64,000 nucleotides of DNA from Oasisia sp. SBJ-2009 (GCA_964017155.1 OZ024854.1:52475596-52539595); one strand, 5' to 3'. Counted from the first letter of the stretch, positions 34,641-48,345 are shown. Numbers and translations: made by a program. The notes: a model not told the origin generated them from the letters alone.

Positions 34641-35141
34641 AACTCCCATAGACAAAACACTACCACCATCCTAGCTGTCTCCTTCCACACCCGACCATGC
34701 AGCGATGCTTAGAAAAAATGCTCATATGATCTAAACGTTGTGAAAACTGCGATACTTAGAAATATTGTTCCAACCGCACTGCCAAAGATAAATATTTAAG
34801 CTGAGTTGCTCGGTTTTGCACTAGATATAAAGAAATTGGTCAGAAAAAACTACGTCGATGCTATAGATATATGTAAATTAAATCTCAAGGTCCACTTCCA
34901 CAACCTCGTGGGCTGGAATGAGAAACAAATTCAAATTACGTGTCCTGAAAAAAGTATTGTTGACATAATTATGAACACTGAAAATAGACTAAAACTCAAA
35001 TGCCCGACTTTTGTAAGAAGAAATCGTGTTTGACCGGTATGGTCAAACACGATGTTGTTTCGGTACATAGCCTGCAGTAAATTGAACTTAAGTTACAATC
35101 CTTCCCTTTTAGCTGTCACATGTCCTGTTTCGGAAGTGTGT
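34641..35141. other. No recognisable gene
   Basis: AT-rich. An open frame at 34806-35033 (+) has no recognisable motif. It includes an inverted pair GTGTTTGACC / GGTCAAACAC at 35025-35052 that can form a hairpin. Confidence 0.45.
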
Positions 35142-35245
35142 AACTGCTATATACGAAGGCCCTATATATGAAGGCCCTATATATGAAGGCCCTATATATG
35201 AAGGCCCTATATATGTAGGCCCTATATGTATAGGCCGTATATTAA
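35142..35245. repeat. 16-bp tandem repeat, about 6 copies
   Basis: Unit GAAGGCCCTATATAT with small changes (GTAGGCCCTATATGTA at the end). Confidence 0.93.
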
Positions 35246-35479
35246 CACAACACACACTTGTTACATAACAAAACAATGAGACAATAAGGCCTGAGACTTG
35301 TACACATAGGGGTATAAACCTTTAGCATTTTTTTCGTAGACGTTTTTAATGTGTTCCTACATTTCCCTTTCGAAGAATCAAACATTGTATTTTAGACGAT
35401 GAACAATTGTGAACACTAGTACTACTACTACCACCCCACTTCTGATGTTCGCCGACTGAGAAGAAGTTCAGTGTTTTGA

Positions 35480-35706
35480 AGTGTGCGTGCGTGCGTGTGT
35501 GCGTGTATGTGTACACCCGCGCGCGCGTGCATGACTGCGCGAGTCTGCGTGTTTTTCTCGTTGCTATCAATTTACTTTTGTGAAAAACAATACACAAATA
35601 CACGGTCACATTCGCATGCACTCTATCTTTCTATCATACGCACGCATGCAGGCACGCATACATACGCATGTATGCACGCGGAACCCACGCACGCACACAC
35701 GCACAT
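35480..35706. repeat. GT/CA- and CGCG-rich simple repeats before the LINE
   Basis: GTGCGTGCGTGTGTGCGTG, then CGCGCGCG, and later CACGCACGCACACACGCAC. The LINE coding frame starts directly after this tract. Confidence 0.88.
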
Positions 35707-36979
35707 ATATACTTTATTTAACGCCTCTCTCAATTTGCACACTGTTCCAGTCTGTTTTAAGGCAGCAAGCATAATTCCGGTACCAAAGAAGCCGAAAGCG
35801 ACAGCGCTGAATGACTTCCGCCCCGTGGCTCTGACGTCAGTGGTGATGAAGGTGTTTGAGCGATTGGTACTGAGATATCTGAAGTCGGTCACCAACTCCA
35901 TCATGGATTCGTTGCAGTTCGCGTACAGGGAGAACAGATGCACCGATGATGCTGTTGCATTGGCCCTGCATTTTGTAATGCAGCACTTGGATTATCCGAA
36001 CACTTATGCGCGCATCCTCTTCGTTGACTACAGTTCTGCTTTCAATACGGTCATCCTTCAGCAGCTGTACGACAAACTTCATTTGCTGTCAATTGACCCA
36101 TCAATGTGTTACTGGCTTCTGGACTTTTTACTACAGCGATCACAGGTTGTTAAGATGAACAGTATAGTTTCCAGCACTATTATCATGAACACGGGGACTC
36201 CTCAGGGATGTGTCCTCTCCCCACTGCTATATTCTCTGTTTACAAATGACTGTGTTTCACATCACTCTTCTGTACCATTGTTAAAGTTTGCTGATGACAC
36301 CACATTAATAGGGCTGGTGTCGGACTCAGATGAGTCTGAATACCGCCATGAAGTTAGCAGCCTGGTGTCGTGGTGTGACACTAACAACCTACAACTGGAT
36401 GCGTCCAAAACTAGAGAGATGATCGTAGATTTTAGGAAGAGAAAAAGCCCACTTGCTCCCATTATTGTTAACGGCGACTCTATCAAAAGGGTGGATTGTT
36501 TTAAATTTCTAGGCACCATAATATCAAATGACTTAACTTGGGAAAACAACACAGATGCTGTCGTCAAAAAGGCCCAACAAAGACTGTTCTTCCTGCGCCA
36601 ACTAAAGAAGTTCGGGCTGAGGAGAGAAATTCTTGTTCAGTTTTATCGTTCTGCTATTGAGAGTATTTTTACATTCTCAATATGTGTGTGGTTCGGCGGC
36701 ATCAGCCAGCGCCAGAGGGGCAGGCTTGACAGAGTGGTGAAAACAGCTTCCAAAATTGTCGGTAGTGAACTCACCTCTCTAACAGCCATATATAAAGACA
36801 GATCCAAAAAAAGAGCAGGCAAAATTATCTCAGACCAAACTCACCCCGCCCATCATCTGTTCGAATTATTACCTTCAGGGAAACGCTATAGGTGCATCCG
36901 TACGAAAACAAATCGCTTTAGAAACAGTTTTTACCCGAGTGCCGTAGCAGCCTTATCAGGAGTGAAATATAGAACGTAG
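35707..36979 (+). CDS. LINE reverse transcriptase, truncated but uninterrupted frame (about 423 residues)
   Basis: Copies LINE RNA into DNA in the host nucleus. Motifs in order: IIPVPKKPKATALNDFRPVA (finger entry), FVDYSSAFNT with the first catalytic Asp (about 36020-36048), GTPQGCVLSPLLYSL (about 36193-36240), KFADDTTLIGL with the catalytic Asp pair (about 36283-36315), NNLQLDASKTREMIVDFRKR, CFKFLGTIIS, VVKKAQQRLFFLRQLKKFG, and the C-terminal HPAHHLFELLPSGKRYRCIR. All catalytic residues are present and no stop or frameshift interrupts 1.27 kb, which implies a young insertion. The open frame technically extends left to 35483, but that part is translated CA repeat. With no start region or endonuclease it cannot move by itself. 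Confidence 0.93.
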
Positions 36980-37610
36980 CTGTAAAGACCCAGGAAACTT
37001 GGCTGTTTTCGCCTCTCTGGCGGAATTGTTATTTTTCTGGTGCTGGTTGGTGTGGCTGAGCTGTACGCGTGTGGGGTGTGGGTGTACCTATTCTCAGTGG
37101 CGGATCGGTGGTGCTGAGCAACAATCTTATCTTCTCCTGAAATGTTAGCTTAACTTAATAATTGTATAAATATATATTTTTAAACAAAATTGGACGCATT
37201 CAATTGTAATTCAATTGTAATTGTAAATATAATTTTAAAATGATATTTTAGTCCTCTTATAGTGTATGTCTATTTTTAAAGGATATTTTTTTAATTATTT
37301 ATTTATTTATTTTATTAACTAATTTACACCACAATTATTGTTAAATAGATAATCTATTATTTTAATGTTGTCTTTAGTTATTTACTATATTAAAATATTT
37401 TTTTTTTATTAAAATATTTTTTTATTTTATTTTAAAGAACATATCATGTACAATGTATATTTTATATCTATATTTTATATTTGTTTGCCGTGTTCTATTT
37501 TACTGTATATTTAGGCACTATGTAAGTCAACGCCAGACTACATTCCAATTTATCATGTAACTTTTACACGTTGAATATGGCAATAAAGCTTTATTATTAT
37601 TATTATATAT
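35707..37610 (+). mobile_element. 5'-truncated CR1/jockey-group LINE
   Basis: Starts abruptly inside the reverse transcriptase N-terminal part (no endonuclease, no ORF1), as expected of 5'-truncated target-primed insertions. Continues through an intact RT and stop (36979), then about 630 bp of AT-rich 3' UTR with AATAAA at 37582-37587 and a terminal ATT repeat (about 37592-37607). A long CA microsatellite follows at once. The clade is not certain (Rex1/CR1/L2-like by its motifs). Confidence 0.88.
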
Positions 37611-37612
37611 TG

Positions 37613-37730
<118 letters not shown>

Positions 37731-39379
37731 CAGTTGTGCCAGATTGTGTGGCACGGTAAAGCGAGCGCATTAATAAAGGTGCTTATGGTATTGACAGATC
37801 ACATTTCTTCAGCTGTCGGCGACTTTATTGTTTGCGATATACGATTATTGTGGCCACCTGTTGCCATAGCTCGAATTATGTTGAAATTGGAATGTTTAAC
37901 GAGGTTAAGCAGTTATAACAGTCAGTGTCCGAGGCTCCGAGCTGCGCAGAATACAGAATGATCGTTGGTCGCACAGCACACCTGCACACCTGGCGGCGAA
38001 ACTAGGTCTACGTACGCAGGTGAGAGGCCGCCATATCGCAGGTATGTTCGTCAACACTCCGGTAGAAAATACAAATTCTTGTATCGACTGATCGCTTAAA
38101 TTAGCTACGTGAGTGCTAGGCGAAGTATCGATTAGGTGTGTGTAGTTAGGTGGAGAGATTGTGGTGGTGAAGACAGCCAATCGGGCAGGTTGACACGGAC
38201 GGACGATAAAATGTCTTCGCTTGACTATGTCGCAGGCTAACGGCCGGACCTTTGTGCAGTGTCCCCTCAAACTACAGGTACAATGTGTGTATTGGCGGAG
38301 TTCTCACGATCCCCCTGTAACCGACGATACCGGCAGGTGATACAAGTATAGACATGGTGTGGTGGCAACAACTTAGAATATTCTATTAACTGTTTGATGT
38401 GTGTGATCGAACTTATTAATTTAAATGTGGGATATGGGGACGTGAACCAGCAACTCATTGACCTGGTCACGGTCAATGCGCATACGACGTGCCTACTGTA
38501 CTTACTCAATATGCAGGTATGTGTCATTGTTTGAAGCTTTCCATCGGCTTACGAATATATACAGGACACATCGCACTGTGGACGCCCGTATATTTATACG
38601 CTATACGAGTGTAAGCTTTGATTCGGCAGATTGTTTACCTGTCCTGTGTAATGACACCGTAAACGCTATACTTATCATGGCCGCCATATTAATAGTTATT
38701 TTACTTGGAGCAAGTAGGTTCTGATCGTGTACCGAAAGTTGTCACGATAAGTACAAAGGCAGGTTGGGAGGAAATGCTGCAGTAATGTTATTGTATTGCC
38801 TCTAAATGTAGTCGGTGTGCATTGTGTGAACGTTGTGCATGTTGAACAAGGGCAAAGGTTCCTAGGACTAGACACCTGTTTGTTAGCACTTCATACGATC
38901 GTTCAAACACACAACTTGTTGTGTAGACACGCAGGGGGAGAGCACGACATTGTCTCAGACTCTCAGTGAAGTTGTATGGCGTTCTTGCGCCGACGATAGG
39001 TGTGAGGAGATTAATTCGATTCCCACTGTATTTGCTGCGTCGCAGGAATGTGACACCTGAGTTGACAATGCCCACCTGAATGTGACCTACTTTGACGGCG
39101 TTGCCTGTTGTCACACCCCATCGCGGCGTCCGACCCGGGTCAAGACCTTTAATTAGCCTACTCCTTCCACTGACCAAACAACATATTGTGACTAACAAAT
39201 ACGATTTAACGCAATTAGTTATATACATGTGACATCTTAATTGAATTGGTTAACACCCAATTCACAAGTAATCAAGATCTCAATTGTGATAAAATACCAA
39301 TATCGAAATTAATATACAATAAAATTAATATTTTTTTAATAAGGTGTGTATTGTCGATATAATATTTCTGTGTAGCACT

Positions 39380-39380
<1 letters not shown>

Positions 39381-39433
<53 letters not shown>
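39381..39433. repeat. (AT)n microsatellite
   Basis: About 26 AT units. Confidence 0.97.
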
Positions 39434-39434
<1 letters not shown>

Positions 39435-41867
39435 TGAAAAGACACTGTACTGGTGTTCGTAGAAAACTTACCTGTAAACAAGGCATTTGTTATACTAATA
39501 TCAATATAAAATGAAAAAGTAGATGCTTGTTTGGTTGAATTTATTAAAGTAGTCAGACATCCAGGCCCCCTACCACGTGCTAGAACGAGGTGTTAGCAGA
39601 CAGTGTTCACCAGCATGTAAACAGTCTACGAACTTCAAATTAAATAATTACGAATATCAGTTTGGGACATTCATAAGAAGCTTATGAATGTCGTTTTGAT
39701 GATCGTTATTTATGGAACTCGACCAACGTAGAGAGGGGGAGAGAGAGTGATGGCGTTGTTATGTAGGCCTACAATACACCGATTACTGGAACCACCTTTG
39801 TGGCAATTGCCAGGAGGCAATCATCTTGTGTATTGTGACTGCAAGCTTAGTTGTGCGCTAAGTGTAGTTACTGTGAATTTAGGGCAAATACACAAGGCTT
39901 TTGTCACGACGCTGATTTTACTGTGCAGCACCTGTAAATGACAGCGGGGTTTAACAGACCCGACACAGCGGTGTCATTGCTGTACGTCGTATCAGTGCAT
40001 TATTTCAACAGGAGGTGCCGAAATTCCAGAATTTTGTAAACGAAGATATGTTAAATATAATTAAAAACACTTGCTAAATCTGATCTGAGGATACTTCCAC
40101 ACTTCAAGTGTACGTGATTGCAAAGTGCATCGATGACAATGTCATTCAAGAAATTCAGAAGTCAACAATTTATTGAAATTGATAAAATAACTGTGACATA
40201 TTTTGAAGATGACAACGACACCCTTTTTACTGGTGCACACACAATACGTTGTAAGACACAACAATAACCTTAAGCAACCATATCACGTTTTGCGAGAAAT
40301 AGAAAATGTAACAAATCTAGCTCCTTGGGTTTAGTTGGATATCTGAAGTATTGCCAACTAGGATTACTACTCTGTCAGGTGGAATATCATAGTGTCGTCT
40401 ATTAATTAACACATCGCGTTTCTTGCTCTATGTAAATGTGATGTTCTAGCCTGATATCGATGTATTCCACGTTATTTGTATATGCATGCACGAGTCCAAA
40501 CAAGTGTCCGTGTGTGTTGATCTACTTTGAAGCTCTTCAGCGGGCCGACTATGAGTATCGCTTATATTTAGGCGCCTGATGGCAGTCACCCGTGTGTGTT
40601 GTTGATCACAGTTGTGGTTAGCGCGTTACCCAGATAAGAACAGCTACATTACATATCCTGTCACCTTTCACCTCTCACAATGAACACTGGTATCGTATAT
40701 TTACGATGATGATGACATCTACAGATGTGTGGCATAGTTAGACTGCCACTAACTTTAACGTCCAGCTAACTATCGCCCACATACAATGTATTGGGTCATA
40801 CGACACACCACAAATAGTACTCCGGAAGAAATCAACACTGTACAAGATCAAGTGGGTCTATTTATAGTTATAAACATTAAAACCACTAACTGGCCTATAC
40901 AGCCGTGGTTACGTGGCTGGGATAGAGGTTGACTAATGCATAAGAATGTTCGTAAGACAAATAAAAAGTCCTTGAATATTATTTATATAAACACGAGTCT
41001 CAGTTAGGCATACTTCTTCTGTTTAGTTGACATTCTGTCAGTATATATTCCAGTTAGTCAACTACACTATTGGTATTATGTAAATGGTAGTCTAGTATAT
41101 TTTTGTTTTACTTGAACCATAGTGTAGTGACAACTGTGTCAGAAACAAGTAAGACCTGTTACGGTATAGAACATATTCGCTATGTCATCATTTCTGTTGA
41201 CCAGTACATGACATTGACAGCTTATCCAGATATAAAGTGTGTGAAATGAGTGTCTTGACCCTGGCTAAAGTTGCTATTAATCCCTTGATATACTCTCCCG
41301 TATCGGCAATAAAGCCAGGTATGCAGTAGGACACGGAATGATGATTTCTCTTGAGATTACAGTAATGGGAGTGTGTCTGTCGCGTAATGCGCTTCACTTA
41401 ATGCCCTCCAATGTTTGCTGCACCTTGCTGTGTGCCAGAGCCAGTCAGTGTAGTTACGTCACTCGGCGAGCGCCCTCTCGTGGAAAAAACATGTTTCACA
41501 TTGTGTTCATTACTGTATAAGCAGTAACTGAGTTGGACACGGTACCACGGCCCCCGTAGACATAAGAAAACAAAAATGTGTATGTCTGATTGTTTCTGTG
41601 GACAAATGGCGCTCAATCAACCGGGGGAAGTTAAATGTTGAATTAGGTTCCATTCGCGTGACGTCATTGATCGTCAGTTTGCAACATGGTTCCTGTATGT
41701 TAAATCCCAGAGTGCACCAGTAGCTCTGATGATAGACTCATCGACAGTTGTATTGTGGCCAAGTGTGTTATATCTTCAATGACATTGTTCCATGACTTAT
41801 AGGACCGTCGCGTACCACAAACACGTAGACTAATTATCACTCCTTTGTGCTTTGCGTTCTTGCCCAG

Positions 41868-42025
41868 TCTCCCTCTGCCTCTGTCTGTCCACCTGGCTCA
41901 TGGCCTCCCTCTGCACCTGTCTGTCCACCTGGTTCATGACCTCCCTCTGCCCCTGTCTGTCCACCTGGTTCATGACCTCCCTCTGCACCTGTCTGTCCAC
42001 CTGGTTCAGGTCTCATGGCCTCCCT
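41868..42025. repeat. 36-bp tandem repeat, about 4 copies
   Basis: Unit CTGTCTGTCCACCTGGTTCA with TGACCTCCCTCTGCAC. The frames across it (LSVHLVHDLPLP) are artefacts. Confidence 0.92.
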
Positions 42026-42373
42026 CCGCTTCTGTCCTCACCAAGTCGACCATCTCACTTCAGACCTACTTCTCTAACAATGTGACCAACTTATGCCTGT
42101 CTGTGTTTATGTATGTTCCAGTGAAGAGCAAATAAATTAACAATGCCTGTGAGTAATAGTGGGTTATCGTTCAACATTTCTTTGACACCAGTTCGTTAGA
42201 CCCTGACCTTGAATTTCAAGACGTACCCGTGGACATGTTCATGTTGCACCGTGTGTTACTTTACAAGTATCTTGTGTTGTAGAAGTGACACACGACAAAC
42301 GACACACAACGTGACTGCTACTCTCCGTGCCACAGACAGCGCCTGACAACTCCCCCGCCGACCGCCGCCAGCC

Positions 42374-42747
42374 ATGTCGACCGCCGGCGTCTCCCGCTCG
42401 CTGGCCGGTGTCTCTCGCGGCACCGCCGCCAACGTCGAGCTACAGAACCGACAGCGCTACCTGGCGAGACGCACCATGGCGAGACGCCCGTCCCGCATCC
42501 AGCCGATGGTCATCATTGTGCTGGTGCTGTCGCTCGGTCTCTTCTTCATCGGTCTCATCATGACGATCATCGCCAATTGGCCGGGCTACTCGACCGTTGG
42601 CAATGACCCACTCGAGGTGGCCGGGCCGGTGCTGCTCGTCTTCGGCATCATCGTCTTCATCATCGGCATCTTCTGCGTGTGTTACCGCAACACCGCCAAC
42701 AAACACAAGTGGGAGCGCGCCATCTCGGAGCGGACCATGTCGAGGAG
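42374..42747 (+). CDS. Exon 1 of the two-pass membrane protein
   Basis: Carries both membrane segments; donor AGGAG|GTGAGT at 42748, phase 2. Confidence 0.8.
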
Positions 42748-45513
42748 GTGAGTGCTGTAGCCACGCACAGTAACACTTAGTGCTTGTGTACCTCTGTCAC
42801 TGCCACGAGTCACCCTGTCAACACTCAACACCCCGTCCTAGTGTCGCATAGGCTCTTCGTAATAGGAATATAGTGTCTATTAGACTACTGCGGTAGTACC
42901 TTACATGGGTCGTAGTCACTGATAGGGTAGACACTGTTTCAATAACACATTTAGAAAATCAACTTTGTTGCAAAATGTGAGCGGACGTTTGCACACACCT
43001 GCTGAAGTGAGTAGACGTTTCAATGGATGGCACTATAGGTAGTAAATTACTCGATTCCTCTCTGTATAATGTAGACTCATGAAACAGTAGTCCTAAGTAG
43101 TCTAATTACCGGGGCTGGTAGGTCCAACACCTGTATATTACATTGACTTACAAACAATATTTATGACCTGGATTTATTATACGACGAACATAAAGCATGC
43201 TTATACCGTAGTATGATTTCTACATCGGTCAGTCAGCTTTAAAAACTGAACAAATTATTAAATTCTTACGTCGTCTCCCCCGTCTACGAATCTCACCAAA
43301 TGCACACAGTTATTCATACTTTAGATGATACTGGATTTTCCAGTTTCATCTTTTTATCAGAAAAGTAATGTGTAATAATTAAATTCTAGATCAGTAAACC
43401 CAGTACAGTATATATGACGCCGGCATACATACGAGTCTAAAGTTAAGTTTACCATTCTATTTAAACTGCCCACAACTAGTCTATGCGACGGTAATAGAGG
43501 GACGCCATGTTTTTGTATATAACTGTATATATATGCTGTGGCGTAATGTATTTGTATATATATTTTTTGTTAATGCTATCGCAATTATATGTTTACTTAC
43601 AGTGTATTGCAACTACCACGTGTATATGCAGCTAGGCTAATACTGCATTAACAACAGCGTTCACACTTTATTACAGTTTGATATTAACAAAGTTAATCTT
43701 ACGATCTAGTATATCTCACAATTTCAGTTGTTGTGGTTAAGCAAACTAATAACTCTAACTATAATGCATAACCATTACTAAATCACATAACTTTGTACAG
43801 TAGGGTATTGTAGTACTTGGTAGTTTGATGCCGAAGAAGTCGGTCGTTGGGAATGGGGTGCAGGCGTAAGCTACAATAACACTGTTGGGTCGCAGGGATG
43901 GGGATACAAGCCCCCGGGCTCGATCTTCATCCGGGTTCCTGGCGATTTTGCAGGTTGTGCTCAAACCGAGCGAGCGACTACTTATCGTTACCAGATTTAC
44001 TTTTTCGATTTATTAATTAACACTGAACAACATACAGCAAACCTATTTAACAATAAATCTCCTTGAACAAATTACGCTAAATTGGTGCCCTTATATTGGG
44101 TAACTGAATGTTTCTTAAGGAATCTTTTGCAAGTATCAAAATCGAAAGGGACCACTTTTTTGAAGAAAAAAACATCTGTTACCCACAGGGCGTTTCAAGA
44201 GTGCCGTCGTTTTGAAGATGGTCATCATTTTCATACATACAAATACTATTTTTACTAATAAAAAATTGGCAGAACAGTCACATTTGTCGCTAAGATAATT
44301 CAAATTTGACTATTCTGTCATGGTTTGTGGTGAAAATAGTAGTTTTCTATATGAAATGGCAAAAATCTTGACGTTTCCGGTGTCTAATGGGCTTTTTAAA
44401 GTGGTCTCAGCTGAGTAGCCACATAAAGTGGGGGATTGCATCACTATTTGAAAGGTTGTCTTACTTCTATGGTATGACTTCCGAGCCTACTTTTTTTGTT
44501 AAATGAGCTTGCTGTGTGAGAATCAATTTGGAATTTAGGGCATGTAACGAAAGAGCAGTCGGACGCTAACATTGGTCGACGGTTTGACATGACCGTGCAG
44601 AATCGCCTTATGGGGTAGGGGTGGTGGGTCTAACGACGTACTTCCTGCGTTGTTTCAGCTCTGTGTACCCCGGCCTTTAACCACACCGTGTTGGTGTTGC
44701 AGCACGCTGGGCGGCCTCAGCACGATCTCGGGGCCGGGCCTCGCCCGCACGCCATCCATAGACGCCAAGCCGGGCAAGGGCATCCTCAAGAAGACGTCGT
44801 CCACTTCGACCTCGGGCACGGGCCGAGAGTTCGCCGAGGGTGACTCGGGCGTAGCGGCAACGACGAACGCCAGCTACGAGCGCGACAGCGACAGCTCGCT
44901 CGGGTCGGCCGGACGCTTCGAGGGCTACCGTATCGAGTCACTGCCCGACCCCATGGGACGAGGCGGCATGCGCAACGGCGGAGGTCCCATCGAACACAGC
45001 AGCGACACGGAGCAGCCGGCCATTATTCCACAGCCCGTCCGGCAGATCACACGGCCGCACATGGACAAGCACGCCCGCAGCAGAGCCGAGTCGGCAGCCA
45101 TGCAGGCGGCGGCCAACCCGGCCTACTCGCCTCCAAGAGGTGACTGGCAGGAACCGGCCGCCGGTCAACATCCCGGGCAACAGCGCAGCATGAAGAACTA
45201 CTCGAACGAAGGCTACGACATGTACGACCCGAACGTCGCCCATCAGCAGCAGCAGCGCCCTCTGTCGGGCGCGCAGAACCGAGCCTATACCGACGACAGT
45301 CAACAGGTGGCGCCACGGCAGCAGAAACAAGAGCCGCAGTATGCGCAGGTACAGCGCAACCAGCAGCAGTACCAACAGCAGCCGCAGTACCAACCGCTAC
45401 GTATAAACATTAAGGCACAACCTGGAACGTCGGTTCACATAACGCCCGGAGCCCACCCTACCTCAGCCATGCCACCGAAAGAACGCTCCACCTCTGTCGA
45501 GACTGAAATCTAA
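42374..45513 (+). CDS. Two-pass membrane protein with Gln-rich tail and PDZ-ligand-like C-terminus, two coding exons
   Basis: Exon 1 (42374-42747) and exon 2 (44703-45513) join AG|C (Ser) to give 394 residues. ATG in context GCCATGT. Residues 1-43 are basic (RRTMARRPSR). Two hydrophobic segments follow: VIIVLVLSLGLFFIGLIMTI (about 46-65) and AGPVLLVFGIIVFIIGIFCV (about 83-102), joined by the short loop ANWPGYSTVGNDPLEV. The long remainder is hydrophilic and Ser/Gln-rich (HQQQQRP, NQQQYQQQPQYQ), probably cytosolic. It ends STSVETEI, whose last three residues TEI fit a class I PDZ ligand. The architecture suggests a small two- or four-pass scaffold-associated membrane protein; I cannot name the family. 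Coding parts are GC-rich. An acceptor at 42335 suggests upstream UTR exons. Confidence 0.8.
44703..45513 (+). CDS. Exon 2 of the two-pass membrane protein
   Basis: Acceptor TTGGTGTTGCAG at 44702; begins (S)TLGGLSTISGPG. 270 codons to TAA. The frame also extends left to an ATG at 44650, but that part is pre-acceptor intron. Confidence 0.82.
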
Positions 45514-47043
45514 ACTCGCCAACGCCATCACCGGATTCCAACATCAACCATCATGCGGAAAGATCGAGAAAATGAAGTCGATTGTGAAACTCGAGAGCTA
45601 CGCTGAAATACGCAAACAAACATGTCGAAGAGGTGTGTTTAGCGTGTCTTGTAAAGCATCCATCACATCGTCTCAGGTGCTTTAGACGTCTTGTCTACTT
45701 GTGCGTGCTACGTTATGCTGCGTACGACGGTAAAGAGGTTTTCCGGACACTTCCTCCCTAAATGCTCGGGACTTCCGGTTGGACCAGCACGCGGCACCAA
45801 GGGGAAATGAACCAGCGCCGTGTCACGTGTTCGTCGCGCCAGTCCTGGCCCGCGCCTCAGGTCTCAGTGTAACGACAACTTCTTGGATGCCAAACCCGGC
45901 CATATGAATATTATACGGGCTTCTAGAAGCTTCCGGTCATGATTTTATCACGTTGCTAATTTAATTTGCAGTGTTTTTAAACGTTTATATGAGTGCACAT
46001 TATATGTAAGACATTGATGAGAATGGTGATTCAGCAGCCTAAAGCATATCAACACATGCACGCGCGCTAACTCGCTCGCTCGTGCGCGCACGACGTCCCG
46101 AGTGCCAAGGACGTGCACACTACTTTCACTTACCTGTCACCTGGGGACGGTTGTCGGAATGTTGCTTTCAGACGAAGGGAACACGAATTTCAATATTAAG
46201 ATATTGGTAATTTCTGATGAATTTGTGGAGTTCGTCTCCGATGAAATGAGTTTGGAAGTCCGTCAACGTACGTTAGAGTCTTAATTGGTTCCATGAAATG
46301 CCTCAGTGGCTATTTGAACAAACGTTTATATGGGGCAATAGAAGCACTATTATTATCTTAAAACATGTATTCTACAGGTGCAGCTTAGGGGGTCGATGTA
46401 ATGCCGTAGTGTTTCTAATGCATATGTACATATACGTAATTTGGCGAATGTATCGGCCTGTTGCAGACAGTCCGTAGGTAATGCTAGTAGAATCAGAGAT
46501 CGTGTAGAGTGTAATATATCATAAAGATTGGTTTTGAGGAGAGGTTCGCTAAGCGAAAACACAACGGTGTCGCATGAGCGTTTTTCATGACAATTAAGCA
46601 CGTGCATTCTATGTAATGTTGCATGTCAACTGTATTTTATATCTACTCTGACCGAAGTGTCAATATTGTTAGTGGAAGTTACGGATAAGGTTATAACGAA
46701 TAATCAGTTTCTCCATATCGAATGCTAACATTTTAACTCTACAGTAAGCTGCTTACTAAAAGAATGTTTTTTATTTTTGGAAACCTATTTTAGAATTGCT
46801 GATTGTTATGTAAACTAGATTTAGAGAGTGTGTGTGTGTGTTTATAAACAAATGTAAAAAGGACATTTTTGTACGGTTTGACGAAATCACACGTGTCAGT
46901 TTCACTGCAATTTGCTGCCGATTCGCTGTGTCCGCCGGTCCGAAGTCGGCCCGTCACACGCAGTCACTCGGGACAAAGTCACTATTTTCACAACTGACAT
47001 TATTAAATATGTACAACATCGTTGAAACGATTGTGAATATGCG

Positions 47044-47100
<57 letters not shown>

Positions 47101-48061
47101 TAACCCGTAGGACTACATCACGTGGTATCTTTGCGAAATGCACCGTAGGCGTAACCAGTCGGAGTAGCAAACATTAACTCAAGTAAGCGGATGATTACTG
47201 TTGCTACTTCAACGATTGCAGCAGGACGCATATCGCAGAGGTACAACCATTACATTAAATTTATTTGTACAAAGTTTCATATGCTGTCAGTTGCCATTTG
47301 GTTAAATGCATAATCAGGTTAATCGGAACGGAGGGGGTGAGGTGGCAAAACTCCAACTCATCCAGTTGGCCCTCAGTCAATTCATACACAACACATACCA
47401 TGCATGGGAGCGGGCGCGGCTTACTGATGAGGTTGGGGTACGGAAACTAAATATCGAGTGGAACAAACTAGTAATAGTAATTCATTATGAAGCTTATTTG
47501 CATTCCTGTACGAAGTTGATCAGTAACAAAATATAACTATAATTGTATCTTTGACATTTAATATATCCCAAATCATAACCATGACATTATGATGAAGTTC
47601 AATCACTAATTTATAAGTCTCAGTAATAATTGCATGCAATCATTGATCAAATTGGACCTAATATGGCAGCTATCTTAATTTATTGGCATATTGAGGGTTA
47701 AATAACGATCTCAACGGATTCATTGTACCCGAAAACATACAAAAAGATATTTCATTTATGTTCTTACCATGATTGGTACTAAAGATATGACCCAAAATGA
47801 ATTTGTCAAGTTTCGGTGTCGGCCATTTTGAATTTCTCACGTTTAAGGGTTAACCGTTGAAAATACAGTCGGACAAACCCCCTAGATCTATTTAGAACAT
47901 ATAAATACGTATAAAAATGTTGTTTGCCAGCCGTTAACAAGAAATGCCTCCATCACTTTTAATATGAGCCTTTTCACATATTTGACCTAGCCTAAACAGT
48001 GACCATGAAACTGCATAGATTTTGATATACTTAAATCGTCATCCAAGACATTTTGTTTGCA
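45514..48061. other. 3' UTR of the membrane-protein gene and intergenic sequence
   Basis: No further exons recognised. An AT run at 47042-47097; CGCGCG-rich sequence at about 46060-46095. The open frame at 46102-46284 has no motif. Confidence 0.5.
47042..47097. repeat. (AT)n microsatellite
   Basis: About 27 AT units. Confidence 0.97.
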
Positions 48062-48345
48062 TGCGACGACAATCGCACACGTCTGAATACAGTCATAATT
48101 GCACATGTCTGAATGCAGTCATAATCACACACACGACTGAATACAGTCATAATCACACACGACTGAATACAGTCATAATTGCACATGTCTGAATGCAGTC
48201 ATAATCACACACGACTGAATACACAGTCATAATCACACACGACTGAATACACAGTCATAATCGCACACGTCTGAATACAGTCATAATCGAACATGTCTGA
48301 ATGCACAGTCATAAGCGTACACGACTGAATACACAGTCATAACTA
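48062..48345. repeat. 22-28-bp tandem repeat, about 12 copies
   Basis: Units of ACTGAATACAGTCATAATCA and CACACG with variants TGTCTGAATGCAGTC. Ends 75 bp before the hAT-like element. Confidence 0.92.

Noticed and set aside
35483..35706. N-terminal extension of the LINE frame (MRACVCACM..)
   Set aside because: Translated GT/CA simple repeat and flanking sequence; RT similarity begins only near 35707.
36828..36979. Idea that the intact LINE RT frame is a domesticated host gene
   Set aside because: It is 5'-truncated, single-frame, has a LINE-style ATT tail and no sign of host exons or promoter.
43820..43990. Possible tRNA-derived SINE (B-box-like GATCGAGCC on the minus strand)
   Set aside because: No matching A box at the right distance, no tail and no target duplication visible.
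44938..45393. 151-codon minus frame
   Set aside because: Shadow of the GC-rich second exon of the two-pass membrane protein.
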